This document shows positions 9,343 through 18,481 of a stretch of 64,000 nucleotides of DNA, one piece after another. Source of the stretch: Planctomycetota bacterium (GTDB taxonomy: Bacteria > Planctomycetota > Planctomycetia > Pirellulales > Pirellulaceae). The DNA lies in the NCBI GenBank assembly GCA_963204915.1, contig CAUJHS010000113.1, positions 124,001 to 188,000 on the forward strand. Direction: 5' to 3'. The position numbers and the translations under genes were made by a program. Each line of letters opens with the position of its first letter. Positions within the stretch are counted from its first letter, which is position 1. Below the pieces are notes generated by a model. The model was not told the DNA's origin and ran no database searches. It worked only from the letters and a program-made list of their open reading frames with translations.

Positions 9343-11310
9343 TCACTCATTGAGGCCGAGTTGCTCCGAAAGGAAGTAGGCCATAACAGCGCGCACGTAG
9401 TCGCTGTTGTCCTTCTTCGCGAATCCGTGACCTTCATTGTTTGCATAGACGGTCCACACGTTCTGGCCCTGAGCGCGAACCTTGTCGGCAATTTGCTGGG
9501 CTTCAGAAAACGGCACGCGCGGGTCATTCACGCCATGCGCCACAAGGAGCGCCGATCGGATTTTTTCGGCGTTCGCCGTAGGGTTGATGCGTTCAAACAC
9601 CCGACGCATTGCGGGATCCCGTTCGTCGCCATACTCGACGCGTCGCAAATCTTGACGATACGCCGCGGTGTTCTCTAAGAACGTGATAAAGTTGGCGATT
9701 CCCACAATGTCGATGCCCGCTTTGATTCGGTCCCCATGATGGACCAGCGAGGCCAGCACCATATAACCGCCATAGGAGCCGCCGGAAACGGCAACGCGCG
9801 AAGCATCCAGTTCGGGCCGCTCGGCAATCCAGTCGAGCAAAGCGCCAATGTCCCGCACGCTGTCTTCGCGACGCTCCGCGTTGTCCAGGGTCAGGTACGT
9901 CTTGCCGTATCCGCGGGACCCGCGCACGTTCGGATGAATCACCGCCAACCCCAATTCGTTCACATAGAACTGTGTCGCGCCCGAGAAAAAGGGCCGGTAC
10001 TGGCTTTCCGGTCCGCCGTGAATCTCGATTAACACTGCGGCTGGCCGTTCCGCCGTGGCCTCGCGCGGGCGGAAGTAATACGCCGGAATCGTTCGGTCGT
10101 CGAACGAGGTGAACTCAATGCGTTGCGGAGTGACAAACGACTTGGGATTCAAACCGCCAATCTCGCTGTACGTCCACCGCGTCAGCTTCCCGTCTTTCAA
10201 GTATAGCGAGTACACATCGGTCGGGCCGTCGGGTCGGGAAAGCGAAAAACCGAGTGCGGCGCCATCGGGCGAAAACTCCAAGGACGAAATGATTCCCAGC
10301 GGCGTCTCCAGCGCTTGTGGCGCGTCATCCACAACCCGATAAAGGCGGCTTGCGCCGTTCTCGTTGACGGTGAATGCGACCGCCCCAGTAACACGGTCGA
10401 CCGCCAATTCCTCGATATCCCAGGGAATGTCCTTCGTTATCCAGCTTAACTTCTGCGTTTCCAAATCAAGACGGGCCAGTCGGCGGAACTCGCTATGTGC
10501 GTCGGTCGCCAGGTATACCGACTTGCCGTCTCGAGCAAAGCCCAAGGGTCCGATCGCGGCTTTTTCTCCGGATTCAACAACCGATAAATCGGTTCGCTCA
10601 CGGGTATTGAGGTTCATGAGCGCGGCGTAGCTCTCATTGATCGAAACCGTGCGATGCAGGAGCAGCGTCTGGCCGTCCGGCGACCAATCGGCCGCCGACC
10701 AGAATTCACCCTCCGTTTCGAGCAGCATCTCCATCGAGTCAGCACGGCGCGGATCGGCCAGGTAAAGATCGGTATCGCGTCCGTTGCGTCGATTGCTGGC
10801 GATCACCATCTTCTGACCGTCGTCGCGAATCGCATCGACGCGATTGCGGGATTTCCCGTCCGTTAACCGCACCGTGGCGTATTTGTTGCGATCAAGCCAA
10901 TAGACTTGATAATTCTCGTTTCCTCCCTGGCTCATTTGGAACAAGATTGCACCATCGTTTGCCGCCGGAACGAACATTCCTTGTACCGGCTCGTTCTCGA
11001 AGGTGATTTGCTCGCGCCGTCCGCCGGGCCGGTAAACACGATGCAGCTGCACCGAGTTGCCAAAACGCGTGTGAATCAATACCCCGCGTCCTTGCGGATC
11101 CCACCCTCCAAAACCCGCGGCCCGCATCTCCTGGTATCGGTCCAAACCGGCAAATATCGCGTCCGGCAGCGCGGGAACGCTCTCGGTCGCAATCGCCGCA
11201 GGTCGACGAGGATCGCCGTCTTCCGCCGCTGTAGAAGAAGGACGCGAGCCCGCAAAGGCAAACACCGCCACCAACACGAAAAGGGAACAACATCGATGCG
11301 AGCGCAGCAT
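9343..11310 (-). CDS. S9 family serine peptidase (prolyl oligopeptidase/acylaminoacyl-peptidase type)
   Basis: 655 residues with a signal peptide (FVLVAVFAFAGSRP...) so probably periplasmic. Residues ~60-370 form a TolB/beta-propeller-like N-domain (repeats such as DWSPDGQTLLLH and FSPDGAALGFSL). The C-terminal alpha/beta-hydrolase domain has the nucleophile elbow GGSYGG (Ser512), Asp596 in HGVNDPRVP and His628 in NEGHGFAK, a complete catalytic triad. Family members remove peptides or acyl-amino acids from short substrates. The gene is convergent with 7320-9245 and starts 97 bases after the neighbouring stop; xylA lies upstream on the same strand 128 bases away. Confidence 0.92.
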   Translation of the reverse strand: MLRSHRCCSLFVLVAVFAFAGSRPSSTAAEDGDPRRPAAIATESVPALPDAIFAGLDRYQEMRAAGFGGWDPQGRGVLIHTRFGNSVQLHRVYRPGGRREQITFENEPVQGMFVPAANDGAILFQMSQGGNENYQVYWLDRNKYATVRLTDGKSRNRVDAIRDDGQKMVIASNRRNGRDTDLYLADPRRADSMEMLLETEGEFWSAADWSPDGQTLLLHRTVSINESYAALMNLNTRERTDLSVVESGEKAAIGPLGFARDGKSVYLATDAHSEFRRLARLDLETQKLSWITKDIPWDIEELAVDRVTGAVAFTVNENGASRLYRVVDDAPQALETPLGIISSLEFSPDGAALGFSLSRPDGPTDVYSLYLKDGKLTRWTYSEIGGLNPKSFVTPQRIEFTSFDDRTIPAYYFRPREATAERPAAVLIEIHGGPESQYRPFFSGATQFYVNELGLAVIHPNVRGSRGYGKTYLTLDNAERREDSVRDIGALLDWIAERPELDASRVAVSGGSYGGYMVLASLVHHGDRIKAGIDIVGIANFITFLENTAAYRQDLRRVEYGDERDPAMRRVFERINPTANAEKIRSALLVAHGVNDPRVPFSEAQQIADKVRAQGQNVWTVYANNEGHGFAKKDNSDYVRAVMAYFLSEQLGLNE

Positions 11311-11438
11311 AAGAAAACCCTTCGCGACAAAGATGGCGGATCAACTTCCTGCGTAGCTCCAATGAATGGAGCAGTCGGCAAGTCGGGGCGCGCCGAACGC
11401 GTCCCCGACCTTGGCGTGCGGCAAGAGCCAAAGCGGCG

Positions 11439-12749
11439 TTAGATGTAGTGATTAATAATATTCTCCAGCATTTCCTGCCGGCCGCTCTCGTTGGGCGAGA
11501 TTTCACCTTTCTTCAAAGCGTACGCCTCTAACGTTTTGAAATCGGCCTTGCCTGATTCGATCTCCGCGCCGATGCCTTCATCCCAACTGCGATAGCGATG
11601 ATGGATGAAGTGGTCGAGTTCGTTTTCTTCACGAATGGCGGCTGCGATTTTCAACCCGCGTGCGAACGCATCCATACCGCCTACGTGAGCGTGGAACAGA
11701 TCGACTGGCTCGAAACTTTCGCGGCGCACCTTCGCGTCGAAGTTCACGCCGCCCGGCGCCAAGCCGCCGTACTTGAGAATCGACAACATGCACTGGGCCG
11801 TAAGATAAATGTTCGTAGGAAACTGATCCGTATCCCATCCCAGAAGCAAATCGCCGGTGTTGGCGTCGATCGAGCCAAGGGCGCCCTGCATGCCGGCGTA
11901 CTCCAGCTCGTGCATCATTTCGTGCCCGGCCAACGTAGCGTGGTTGGTTTCCAGGTTCAGTTTGAAGCTATCGAGCAAATCGTAGGAGCGCAGGAAGTTC
12001 AAGCACGCGGCGGCGTCCGAATCGTATTGGTGCTTGGTCGGCTCTTTCGGCTTGGGTTCGATGAGAAACTGACCTGTGAAGCCAATTTCCTTGGCGTAGT
12101 CGACCGCCATGTGGAGAAAACGCCCCAGGTGATCGAGTTCGCGTTTCATGTTCGTGTTGTACAGCGTTTGATACCCTTCGCGTCCGCCCCAGAACACGTA
12201 GTTGACGCCGCCCAACTCCTTGGTCACTTCCAAGCACTTTTTGACCTGCGCCGCGGCGAAGGCGAAAGCATCGGCGTTGGGGCTGGTCGCCGCGCCGTGC
12301 ATAAACCGCGGATTGCTGAACAAATTCGCCGTTCCCCACAACAGCTTGATGCCGGTTCGTTCTTGCTCCTCCTTGAGAACTTTGACAACGGCGTCCAAGT
12401 TCTTGTTCGACTCGGCCACGGTCTTGCCCTCGGGCGCGACGTCACGATCGTGGAAGGCGTAGAAGGGGGCGCCCAGCTTCTCCAAAAACTCAAAGGTGAC
12501 GCGCACGCGCTTGCACGCGTTTTCTACGCTATTGCTGCCGTCGTCCCAGGGGCGCACCATCGTTGCGGCGCCAAACGGATCACTGCCGGTGCCGCGGAAC
12601 GTATGCCAGTACACGACGCTGAAGCGCAGGTGCTCCTTCATCGTCTTGCCTTCGATGACCTCATCCTCGTTGTACCAACGGTAGGCCAAAGGGTTTTTGG
12701 ACTGCGGACCTTCATAGACAATTTTGTCGACGTCGGGAAAAGCGGCCAT
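11439..12749 (-). CDS. xylA: Xylose isomerase
   Basis: 436 residues, normal for the class II enzyme that converts D-xylose to D-xylulose. Catalytic His100 and Asp103 are in FYAFHDRDVAPEG; metal- and substrate-site motifs include FLIEPKPKEPTKHQ, LNLETNHATLAGH and GSIDANTGDLLLGWDTDQFP. No xylulokinase or regulator is adjacent. The S9 peptidase follows on the same strand after 128 bases, probably independently expressed. Together with the sulfatase, the fucose-mutarotase-like gene and the aldolase nearby it fits a sugar-degrading lifestyle. Confidence 0.97.
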   Translation of the reverse strand: MAAFPDVDKIVYEGPQSKNPLAYRWYNEDEVIEGKTMKEHLRFSVVYWHTFRGTGSDPFGAATMVRPWDDGSNSVENACKRVRVTFEFLEKLGAPFYAFHDRDVAPEGKTVAESNKNLDAVVKVLKEEQERTGIKLLWGTANLFSNPRFMHGAATSPNADAFAFAAAQVKKCLEVTKELGGVNYVFWGGREGYQTLYNTNMKRELDHLGRFLHMAVDYAKEIGFTGQFLIEPKPKEPTKHQYDSDAAACLNFLRSYDLLDSFKLNLETNHATLAGHEMMHELEYAGMQGALGSIDANTGDLLLGWDTDQFPTNIYLTAQCMLSILKYGGLAPGGVNFDAKVRRESFEPVDLFHAHVGGMDAFARGLKIAAAIREENELDHFIHHRYRSWDEGIGAEIESGKADFKTLEAYALKKGEISPNESGRQEMLENIINHYI

Positions 12750-13284
12750 AAATCAACTCGGGTGTGCGGAGGAGAGATTTCACATCATGCCAGAAACGCG
12801 CGGCAAGCCGCCGCCGATGGCGATTTGCTAACCCACTTCATAATCATTTACGCAAGGAACACAAGCGGGCGCCGCGACATTGTTTCCCCGGCCGCGCATC
12901 CTGACGCTTCTCGACAAAAGGAGTCTGCGGCGACAGCGCAAGGTTGCACCTGGATCTTCCGTTCTCGGTCGGGCGATTCGACGAGATCACGACGAGGATT
13001 TGACTCGCCAGCTTCACGCATGTTTGGCCCTCGATTTGCACATTTGCTCGATCGCACCACCTTGATTGCGTGCGGTTGGCCCGTTTGAAGATCGGTCGTC
13101 GACAAGTTCGTGCATTTGCCGGGCACGCGTGCAGTTTGCTCGTCAAGGAGGGATCGTCGCAGGCGGTTGCTGAAACTGCTCAAGGCGCGTTGGTGGTTTT
13201 TGCTTCAGCGTTGATACTTGCTGTCTGGCGGCGGCGGGCGTACGGTGCGCCTTTCGCGGTCGCGGCGATTTAAGGAGTTGAACG
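12750..13284. other. Divergent intergenic stretch between xylA and the Arg/Asp/Glu-rich protein gene
   Basis: Short open frames on both strands lack motifs and look fortuitous. It should hold the promoters of xylA (leftward) and of the gene at 13285 (rightward). The Shine-Dalgarno AAGGAG at about 13271-13277 belongs to the latter. I find no clear -35/-10 pair, tRNA or repeat. Confidence 0.4.
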
Positions 13285-14016
13285 ATGGAACTGCTTCAAA
13301 GAGTGCGGAACATGTGCGGGTTTCAGTCCTCAAACCTACGGGCCGCTTGCGCCACGTTGGCCCTCGGTGGCATGTTGGCTGTGTCCCCGGCTGCAGCCCA
13401 AGAGGAGAAACCGGCCGTCGACATTGACATTGAAGCGCAAAGCGAGCAGCCGGCGGCTCAAGAGGCCCGAGAAGATGTCGTGGAAGCGACCGACAAAGCG
13501 GCCGAGAGCCGCCCTGAAGTGGAAATCCGTCAAGAGACCCCACAAGGCGAACATGAGACCGAAGTCGATGTGAATCCTCGGGCTTGGGCCGAAGTAATCG
13601 CCGTGATTCGTCAGTTACGGTCGGAAGTCGCCCAACTACGACGAGAACTCGCCGAAGTTCGGGGCGACCGTGAGCCCCGCCTTGGCGACCGCGGGCCGCG
13701 ACGCGATGGCGACCGTGTTGGAATCGTGGGACGCCGTGACGGCGAGCGCCGCGAGGACGAACGTCGTGAAACCGCGGACGTACGACGTGAACGCGATGGC
13801 CGGGATGGCGACCGTATCGAAAACCGTGGCGAGCGCCGCGACGAACGAGCGGAAAACCGTGATGATCGCCAAGAGGACCGCGAAGAAAATCGCGAAGATC
13901 GAGCCGAGGATCGAGCGAATGACGACGAGGAAATCCGCAATGATGACGATCGTCGTCCCCGCGTGGAAAACCGGCAGGAACGGCGTGACGATCGTGAAGA
14001 TCGCCGCGACGACTAA
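13285..14016 (+). CDS. Secreted Arg/Asp/Glu-rich low-complexity protein with coiled coil
   Basis: 243 residues with AAGGAG seven bases before the ATG. Residues ~1-38 are a signal peptide (LAACATLALGGMLAVSPAAAQ type). An acidic linker follows, then a short coiled coil (AEVIAVIRQLRSEVAQLRRE, about 100-125). The remaining ~115 residues are an almost pure alternation of Arg with Asp, Glu and Asn (RDERAENRDDRQEDREENRE), with charges balanced along the chain. No homologous family is recognised. Such mixed-charge tails form extended or single alpha-helical rods, so a structural or matrix role outside the membrane is plausible but not shown. Confidence 0.75.
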   Translation: MELLQRVRNMCGFQSSNLRAACATLALGGMLAVSPAAAQEEKPAVDIDIEAQSEQPAAQEAREDVVEATDKAAESRPEVEIRQETPQGEHETEVDVNPRAWAEVIAVIRQLRSEVAQLRRELAEVRGDREPRLGDRGPRRDGDRVGIVGRRDGERREDERRETADVRRERDGRDGDRIENRGERRDERAENRDDRQEDREENREDRAEDRANDDEEIRNDDDRRPRVENRQERRDDREDRRDD

Positions 14017-14051
14017 GCCGCAAAAGCGGGGCGGCAAGGTTGTTGACGCGC

Positions 14052-14084
14052 TGCGTGTGCCGTTTCTCTGTGACGGCACGCGCA
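14052..14084. terminator. 12-bp hairpin between convergent genes
   Basis: TGCGTGTGCCGT (14052-14063) pairs with 14073-14084 over 12 positions with one G-U, loop of 9. It lies between the stop of the gene at 14016 and the stop of the minus-strand gene at 14208. There is no T-run, so a bidirectional terminator is only probable. Confidence 0.45.
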
Positions 14085-14207
14085 ACGCGTGCGTTCGGTT
14101 CCCTTCGAACACGCTGGAGGCGTGCAAGCGTTTATTGTCTTAACCGACATGACGCGGCAGCGGACGGACATTCGTCAAACTTCGCACCTTGTCGTTTGCG
14201 TAATTGC

Positions 14208-15248
14208 TTACGATTCATCCATTGCGTAACGCGACTTCCAACCTGTAGGAGCGGGCGCCGGCGCGGCTTTTTCGATCGGCTCGGGCGATTCCAGAACTGC
14301 GGCGGCGACTGCGTCGCGCGTCTCGTGCGTCGTGGAGGCCGAAACCGTCATTTGCGTCGAAATAAAGTTCGTCGGCGCCGCGCTGGCAGGTGCGGTGTAC
14401 GTCGGGGCGTTTGCCGCGGGTTGCGTCTCAAATCCCCGCACACCCTGTAAACTACGGTTCGTGTTCGACACGGTGGCCGCTTGCGGTAGATCCGCCATTT
14501 CGACCAACCCGGTATTTGCTGCGACGTCGGCAGTCGCCGGAATGACGACGGTCGCGCCCGTTGCTGCTGGCGCCACAACGACAGGACTTGTCTCTACGGT
14601 TGTTACTACCGTAGGCGCTGTCACCGCGGGCGAGGTGTGAATCACTTGCGTAGCGATAGGTGCAGGCCTCACATTCGCCGCGGCTATCACCGTGGGCGCC
14701 GGACCCAGCACCACAGTATTGGAGAAAGCAGGATCGCGCGACACCGCGCTCGTCAGGTCGTGAGCCCGCATTCCCCCCAGTCGCAACTCAACCGGCTGGG
14801 TCGGTTCGGATTCAAAGTCCGGAATGCGAATGGACGAACCATCAGCGTCGGCCGCGTCACTCGATTGATGACTTACAAGCGTCGCTTCGGGCGGATTGGC
14901 GGAATCCTGAGGCGAAGCAGTTCGTGCGTTTCTCCACACGGCCGTCGCAACATTGCCCTGCCCAGGCGATGGAGACGGCGACGAACCCGCTTCCGGCGAC
15001 TGCGGAAGCGACACGCCGCGCACATTCGTTCCTCCAGGATAGTAGGCCGGTCCGGCGGCCGTAGGCGCCAAAACACCCGGCTGACCGTAACTATGCGTAC
15101 CAGGAGGTGGAACCCGCGGCGCACCATAGGGCGCCAACAGATTGAATGAAGGCGTCGGCATTTTGAAGGCCGAGTTCATGGTGGAGCCATTTCCTTGACA
15201 GCCGCCCACTGCCGCCACCATCGCCAGTACCATGGTTCGCCGCAACAT
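14208..15248 (-). CDS. Ala/Pro/Thr-rich lipoprotein of unknown function
   Basis: 346 residues from the ATG at 15246-15248, supported by AGGAG seven bases upstream; a longer frame to 15329 lacks this. The N-terminus MLRRTMVLAMVAAVGGC is a lipoprotein signal with lipobox VGGC. The mature chain is dominated by Ala, Pro, Thr, Val and Ser (for example VVTTVETSPVVVAPAATGA), has no aromatic-rich core and no motif I recognise, and looks disordered. It is probably a surface or periplasm-spanning lipoprotein. No partner gene is evident: neighbours are convergent (13285) and divergent (15531). Confidence 0.72.
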   Translation of the reverse strand: MLRRTMVLAMVAAVGGCQGNGSTMNSAFKMPTPSFNLLAPYGAPRVPPPGTHSYGQPGVLAPTAAGPAYYPGGTNVRGVSLPQSPEAGSSPSPSPGQGNVATAVWRNARTASPQDSANPPEATLVSHQSSDAADADGSSIRIPDFESEPTQPVELRLGGMRAHDLTSAVSRDPAFSNTVVLGPAPTVIAAANVRPAPIATQVIHTSPAVTAPTVVTTVETSPVVVAPAATGATVVIPATADVAANTGLVEMADLPQAATVSNTNRSLQGVRGFETQPAANAPTYTAPASAAPTNFISTQMTVSASTTHETRDAVAAAVLESPEPIEKAAPAPAPTGWKSRYAMDES

Positions 15249-15530
15249 CGGCAAACTCCTGTGTTGATGAAAAGAGAAGCTGTTGCCCCTGAGCCCGTGA
15301 AAGGACGAGAAGCGTAACGAGCGCGCCAAAAAACTCCAAGAGCGGTTTCCGATTGTCTCAAGATTTTTCTCCGAAAATCCGAAACGCTCGTTGCAAGCCG
15401 TGCAATTCCGCGGCGGTCGCGTCGCGGCTGCGAGGTTTCCGCGTCATGCGGTTGCGTTACGGGCTAAAGATGGGAGAATTGGAGAAGGCAGGCCCACCTT
15501 TCCTATTGCACACCGAACGCGAACGCAGGC

Positions 15531-16691
15531 ATGTCCACGGTTTCGCAGACCCCCACGAAGTCGCAAACTCGCTCGAACGAGTTCAATGCTTATCCGTGGT
15601 GGTGTCCGCGGTTTTGGCATGGAATGCGGCTCGGCGACTGGCTGCGCGTGGCGAGCCGTAACCGTTTTCGCATTCACCCATTTCGATGGCCGATGGCGCT
15701 GGCGATTGGGGCGTTTGGCTTGTTTAACACAGTTTGCGCCTGGCTAGCGACGCGGTTTTACGGCAAGGCCGTCGCCGAAACGCAAATCCAAGAGCCGCCG
15801 ATCTTTATCTTGGGTCACTGGCGCAGCGGCACCACTTTTCTGCATGAGTTGCTCTCGTTAGATGATCGGTTTTGCTCGCCCACAACGTACCAATGCCTCG
15901 CGCCCACGCACTTTTTGATGACCGAGTGGTGGGTGACGCGCTGGTTCTGGTGGATTTCTCCCTCGCGCCGGCCCATGGACAACATGGAAAGTGGGCTGAA
16001 TCGGCCGCAGGAAGATGAATTCGCGCTGCAGAATCTAGGCGCACCTTCGCCCTATCAACGGATGGCGTTCCCTAACCACCCGGCGCCGTACCTCGAATAT
16101 CTCGATATGGAGGGCGTCTCGGTCGAAGATCGCCGTCGCTGGAAAGAGATTCTGGTTGATTTTGCAAAGGCCATTACGTTGCGTTATGGCAAGCCGATTG
16201 TGTTTAAGTCGCCGCCGCATACAGGTCGTGTGGCAACGCTACTGGAAGCTTTTCCCGAAGCCAAGTTTCTGCACATCGTCCGTGATCCCTACGAGTTGTT
16301 CGCCTCGACATTACGGTTGTGGCGTTCGCTGGATGAGGTCCAAGGTCTCCAACTTGTGCAAGACCAAGGCCGAGAAGAATACGTCTTCGCGGCGTTTGAG
16401 CGCATGTACCGCGGCTTTGAACAACAGCGGCATTTGATCCCGGCGGGGCGGTTGTACGAAATTCGGTACGAAGACCTTGTGGCCGACCCCTTGGCGGAGA
16501 TGCGCAATATTTACGAAAAGCTCGGGCTGGGAGGATTCGAAAACGTGCTTCCGAAACTCGAAGCGTATTTGACCGAGCATCGCGACTACCGTCGCAATCA
16601 GCACGCGCTTTCGGCGGAAGTTCGCGAGCAAATCAACCAACGTTGGGCCGGCTACTTCGAGCGCTACGGCTATGCCATGGAGTCGGCATAG
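15531..16691 (+). CDS. Sulfotransferase family protein
   Basis: 386 residues. The 5'-phosphosulfate-binding loop GHWRSGTTFL is at residues 95-104 and the 3'-phosphate-binding motif FLHIVRDPYELFASTLRLW near 245-265, both diagnostic for PAPS-dependent sulfotransferases (Sulfotransfer_3 type). Bacterial members sulfate sugars or lipids; the acceptor here is unknown. A hydrophobic segment at about 53-72 may anchor the protein in the membrane. A sulfatase lies 5.5 kb further on (22196-23644), so both addition and removal of sulfate are encoded in the region. Confidence 0.9.
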   Translation: MSTVSQTPTKSQTRSNEFNAYPWWCPRFWHGMRLGDWLRVASRNRFRIHPFRWPMALAIGAFGLFNTVCAWLATRFYGKAVAETQIQEPPIFILGHWRSGTTFLHELLSLDDRFCSPTTYQCLAPTHFLMTEWWVTRWFWWISPSRRPMDNMESGLNRPQEDEFALQNLGAPSPYQRMAFPNHPAPYLEYLDMEGVSVEDRRRWKEILVDFAKAITLRYGKPIVFKSPPHTGRVATLLEAFPEAKFLHIVRDPYELFASTLRLWRSLDEVQGLQLVQDQGREEYVFAAFERMYRGFEQQRHLIPAGRLYEIRYEDLVADPLAEMRNIYEKLGLGGFENVLPKLEAYLTEHRDYRRNQHALSAEVREQINQRWAGYFERYGYAMESA

Positions 16692-16892
16692 CGCTGATTC
16701 TTCAGGCAGGCTGACTTTGCGGTTTCAGTCGTCAAACGCCCTGCTTTTCGTGCCTTGCCTAACTTCTCTTTTGGTGGTTCGCAGGAAACGCTAGACTTCG
16801 CGGTCCAATTTCTCAGGGTCATGGTTCGTCCCAGGTATCGCGAACGGTAAGGCACTGTGTCAGGCGATTGTCCGCGAAAACATCGTCGAAAG

Positions 16893-17711
16893 ATGCGCGA
16901 GGGTTCGTGGAAACCTGTTTGCCTCGTTGCGCTGTTTGTGGTCATCGGCGGGGGTTGCGGATCGACCAAAAGCCGCACCGCCACCGAACAATTGCTTACG
17001 TCCAACGCGGTAGATCAGGCCGTTTCCTATATTGACTTTCGACCTTTAGCTGGGCGCACCGTGTACTTTGACACGGCCTACATTCAACAGGTGAAAAGTG
17101 TTGGCTTCGTCAACGCGGAATACATTATCAGTTCGTTGCGACAGCAAATCATGGCGGCGGGTTGCCGCTTGCAGGAGAAGAAAGAAGATGCCGAGTTTAT
17201 CATCGAAGCCCGCGTAGGTGCGCTCGGCGCCGACTCGCACGAAGTGACGTACGGGATTCCGGCCAACAACGCGCTTAGCACGGCGGCCGAAGTGGTCACG
17301 CCCGCGGCGCCGCCGCTGCCGGCGATACCAGAACTGTCGGTCGCAAAGCGCGACGATCAGCGCGCCGCCGCCAAGATTGCCGTATTCGCGTACCATCGCG
17401 AAAGTCGGCAAGCGTTGTGGCAGTCGGGCATCTCGAAATCGTCTAGCACGGCGAAAGACGTGTGGCTCTTGGGCGTGGGCCCGTTCCAGCGCGGAACAAT
17501 TTACGGCGGCACCGAGTTCGCTGGCTCCAAGTTGGATCTCTCGCTCATGCCCAAAGGTGACGACGGCAAGGTGCTCCCGCCGGTCGCCATTGAACAGCCT
17601 CACGTGTTCGACGCCCTGCGCCAAGATCAATCAAGCAAGTTGCGTGTGGTCAACTTCGACGAACCGTTTCAAGAAACCGCATCCGCCGGCAACGCCACGC
17701 CCGCTAAGTAA
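16893..17711 (+). CDS. Planctomycete lipoprotein, DUF6655-like
   Basis: 272 residues from ATG 16893; an in-frame GTG at 16857 would add 12 basic residues. The signal peptide ends in the lipobox IGGGC, followed by GSTKSRTATEQLL. The core contains IDFRPLAGRTVYFDTAYIQQ, AEYIISSLRQQIMAAGCRL and EFIIEARVGALG, a pattern I associate with the planctomycete lipoprotein family DUF6655, although the family name is from memory. No catalytic motif is seen. It is likely periplasmic and possibly oligomeric. Neighbours give no clue to function. Confidence 0.7.
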   Translation: MREGSWKPVCLVALFVVIGGGCGSTKSRTATEQLLTSNAVDQAVSYIDFRPLAGRTVYFDTAYIQQVKSVGFVNAEYIISSLRQQIMAAGCRLQEKKEDAEFIIEARVGALGADSHEVTYGIPANNALSTAAEVVTPAAPPLPAIPELSVAKRDDQRAAAKIAVFAYHRESRQALWQSGISKSSSTAKDVWLLGVGPFQRGTIYGGTEFAGSKLDLSLMPKGDDGKVLPPVAIEQPHVFDALRQDQSSKLRVVNFDEPFQETASAGNATPAK

Positions 17712-18025
17712 CCGCAACGTGGGACCGAAACTCTTGTCGGAATATTTCACCGACGCATCCTCCGAGGCGGTTTTCATTCATCAACTATAGCGGGGCATTG
17801 CGCGAGGAATCGGCGTTGCGCAAATGCGTTCGCTCGCGTGAGACGCACGGAAACCGTCGTATCACATCGCGTACGCGATGTGAGAGAAGCGTAGTTCCAT
17901 CACGACCGGGCGATCCGCGGCGCGCCGTTAGTTCCTCCAATTGCGGGACGCGTGGTCCATTCACTACGTTATTGCGATTGACGTTACCACGACCAACTTG
18001 CCCACGACCGCTTTCCAGGTGCGAT
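17712..18025. other. Intergenic stretch before the FucU-like gene
   Basis: No gene motif in any frame; one open frame continues upstream of 18026 but is Arg/Pro-rich and random-looking. The notable element is the 22-bp perfect palindrome at 17862-17883, listed separately. AGGTG at 18016-18020 is the probable Shine-Dalgarno for 18026. Confidence 0.45.
17862..17883. promoter_or_regulatory. 22-bp perfect palindrome, candidate operator
   Basis: The half-site TCACATCGCGT is followed immediately by its exact inverse complement, with no spacer. It lies 142 bases upstream of the FucU-like ATG at 18026. The length and perfect dyad symmetry fit a binding site for a homodimeric repressor (LacI- or GntR-like), though no regulator gene is adjacent. 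As RNA it would be a loopless stem and so a poor terminator. Confidence 0.5.
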
Positions 18026-18481
18026 ATGTTGCGAGGCGTTTCTCCGCTGCTGAGTCCGGAATTGCTGGCGACGATGTGCCGCATGGGGCATGGCGATCAA
18101 CTGGTCTTGGCCGATGCGCACTTTCCCGCCCACCGTTTGGGACCGCCGGTGTTAAGAGCCGATGGCCTGCGCATCGCAGCGCTTTTGGACGGCATCCTGC
18201 CGCTCTTGGTGCTGGACGACTTTATCGAACAGCCGGTGTTGATGATGCAGCCCGTGCCGCCCGACACGGTCGATCCGGCGCTCGAAGCATCGTACCGGGC
18301 CGTGATCGACCGGCATGCACCCGGAACGCCGCCCATTGCCTGGCTCGAGCGGTTTGCCTTTTACGAACAAGCCCGGCAAGCGTTTGCGATTGTCATGACC
18401 GGCGAAACCGCGAAGTACAGCAATATCATCCTGACCAAAGGCGTAACGCCCGTGGAAGCCGCGCCGGGCGCAAGCGGCTAG
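18026..18481 (+). CDS. RbsD/FucU family mutarotase (L-fucose mutarotase-like)
   Basis: 151 residues from ATG 18026, with AGGTG upstream. MLRGVSPLLSPELLATMCRM, GHGDQLVLADAHFPA and the C-terminal YSNIILTKGVTP match FucU, which interconverts the alpha and beta anomers of L-fucose; the His in GHGD and Asp in LADAHFP are the conserved active-site residues. FucU rather than RbsD is favoured by the DAHFPA and YSNIILTKG segments. With the class II aldolase downstream it could support fucose use, but no fucose isomerase is visible. The stop codon overlaps that of the convergent gene at 18478. Confidence 0.88.
   Translation: MLRGVSPLLSPELLATMCRMGHGDQLVLADAHFPAHRLGPPVLRADGLRIAALLDGILPLLVLDDFIEQPVLMMQPVPPDTVDPALEASYRAVIDRHAPGTPPIAWLERFAFYEQARQAFAIVMTGETAKYSNIILTKGVTPVEAAPGASG

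Noticed and set aside
11598..13088. Open frame of 496 codons on the plus strand antisense to xylA
   Set aside because: It lies wholly over the strongly conserved xylA and its upstream region, has no known motif, and follows from the codon bias of the real gene.
12848..13183. 111-codon minus-strand frame with an AGESNP segment reminiscent of mis-read tRNA
   Set aside because: No tRNA cloverleaf could be built: the T-arm consensus and acceptor pairing are absent.
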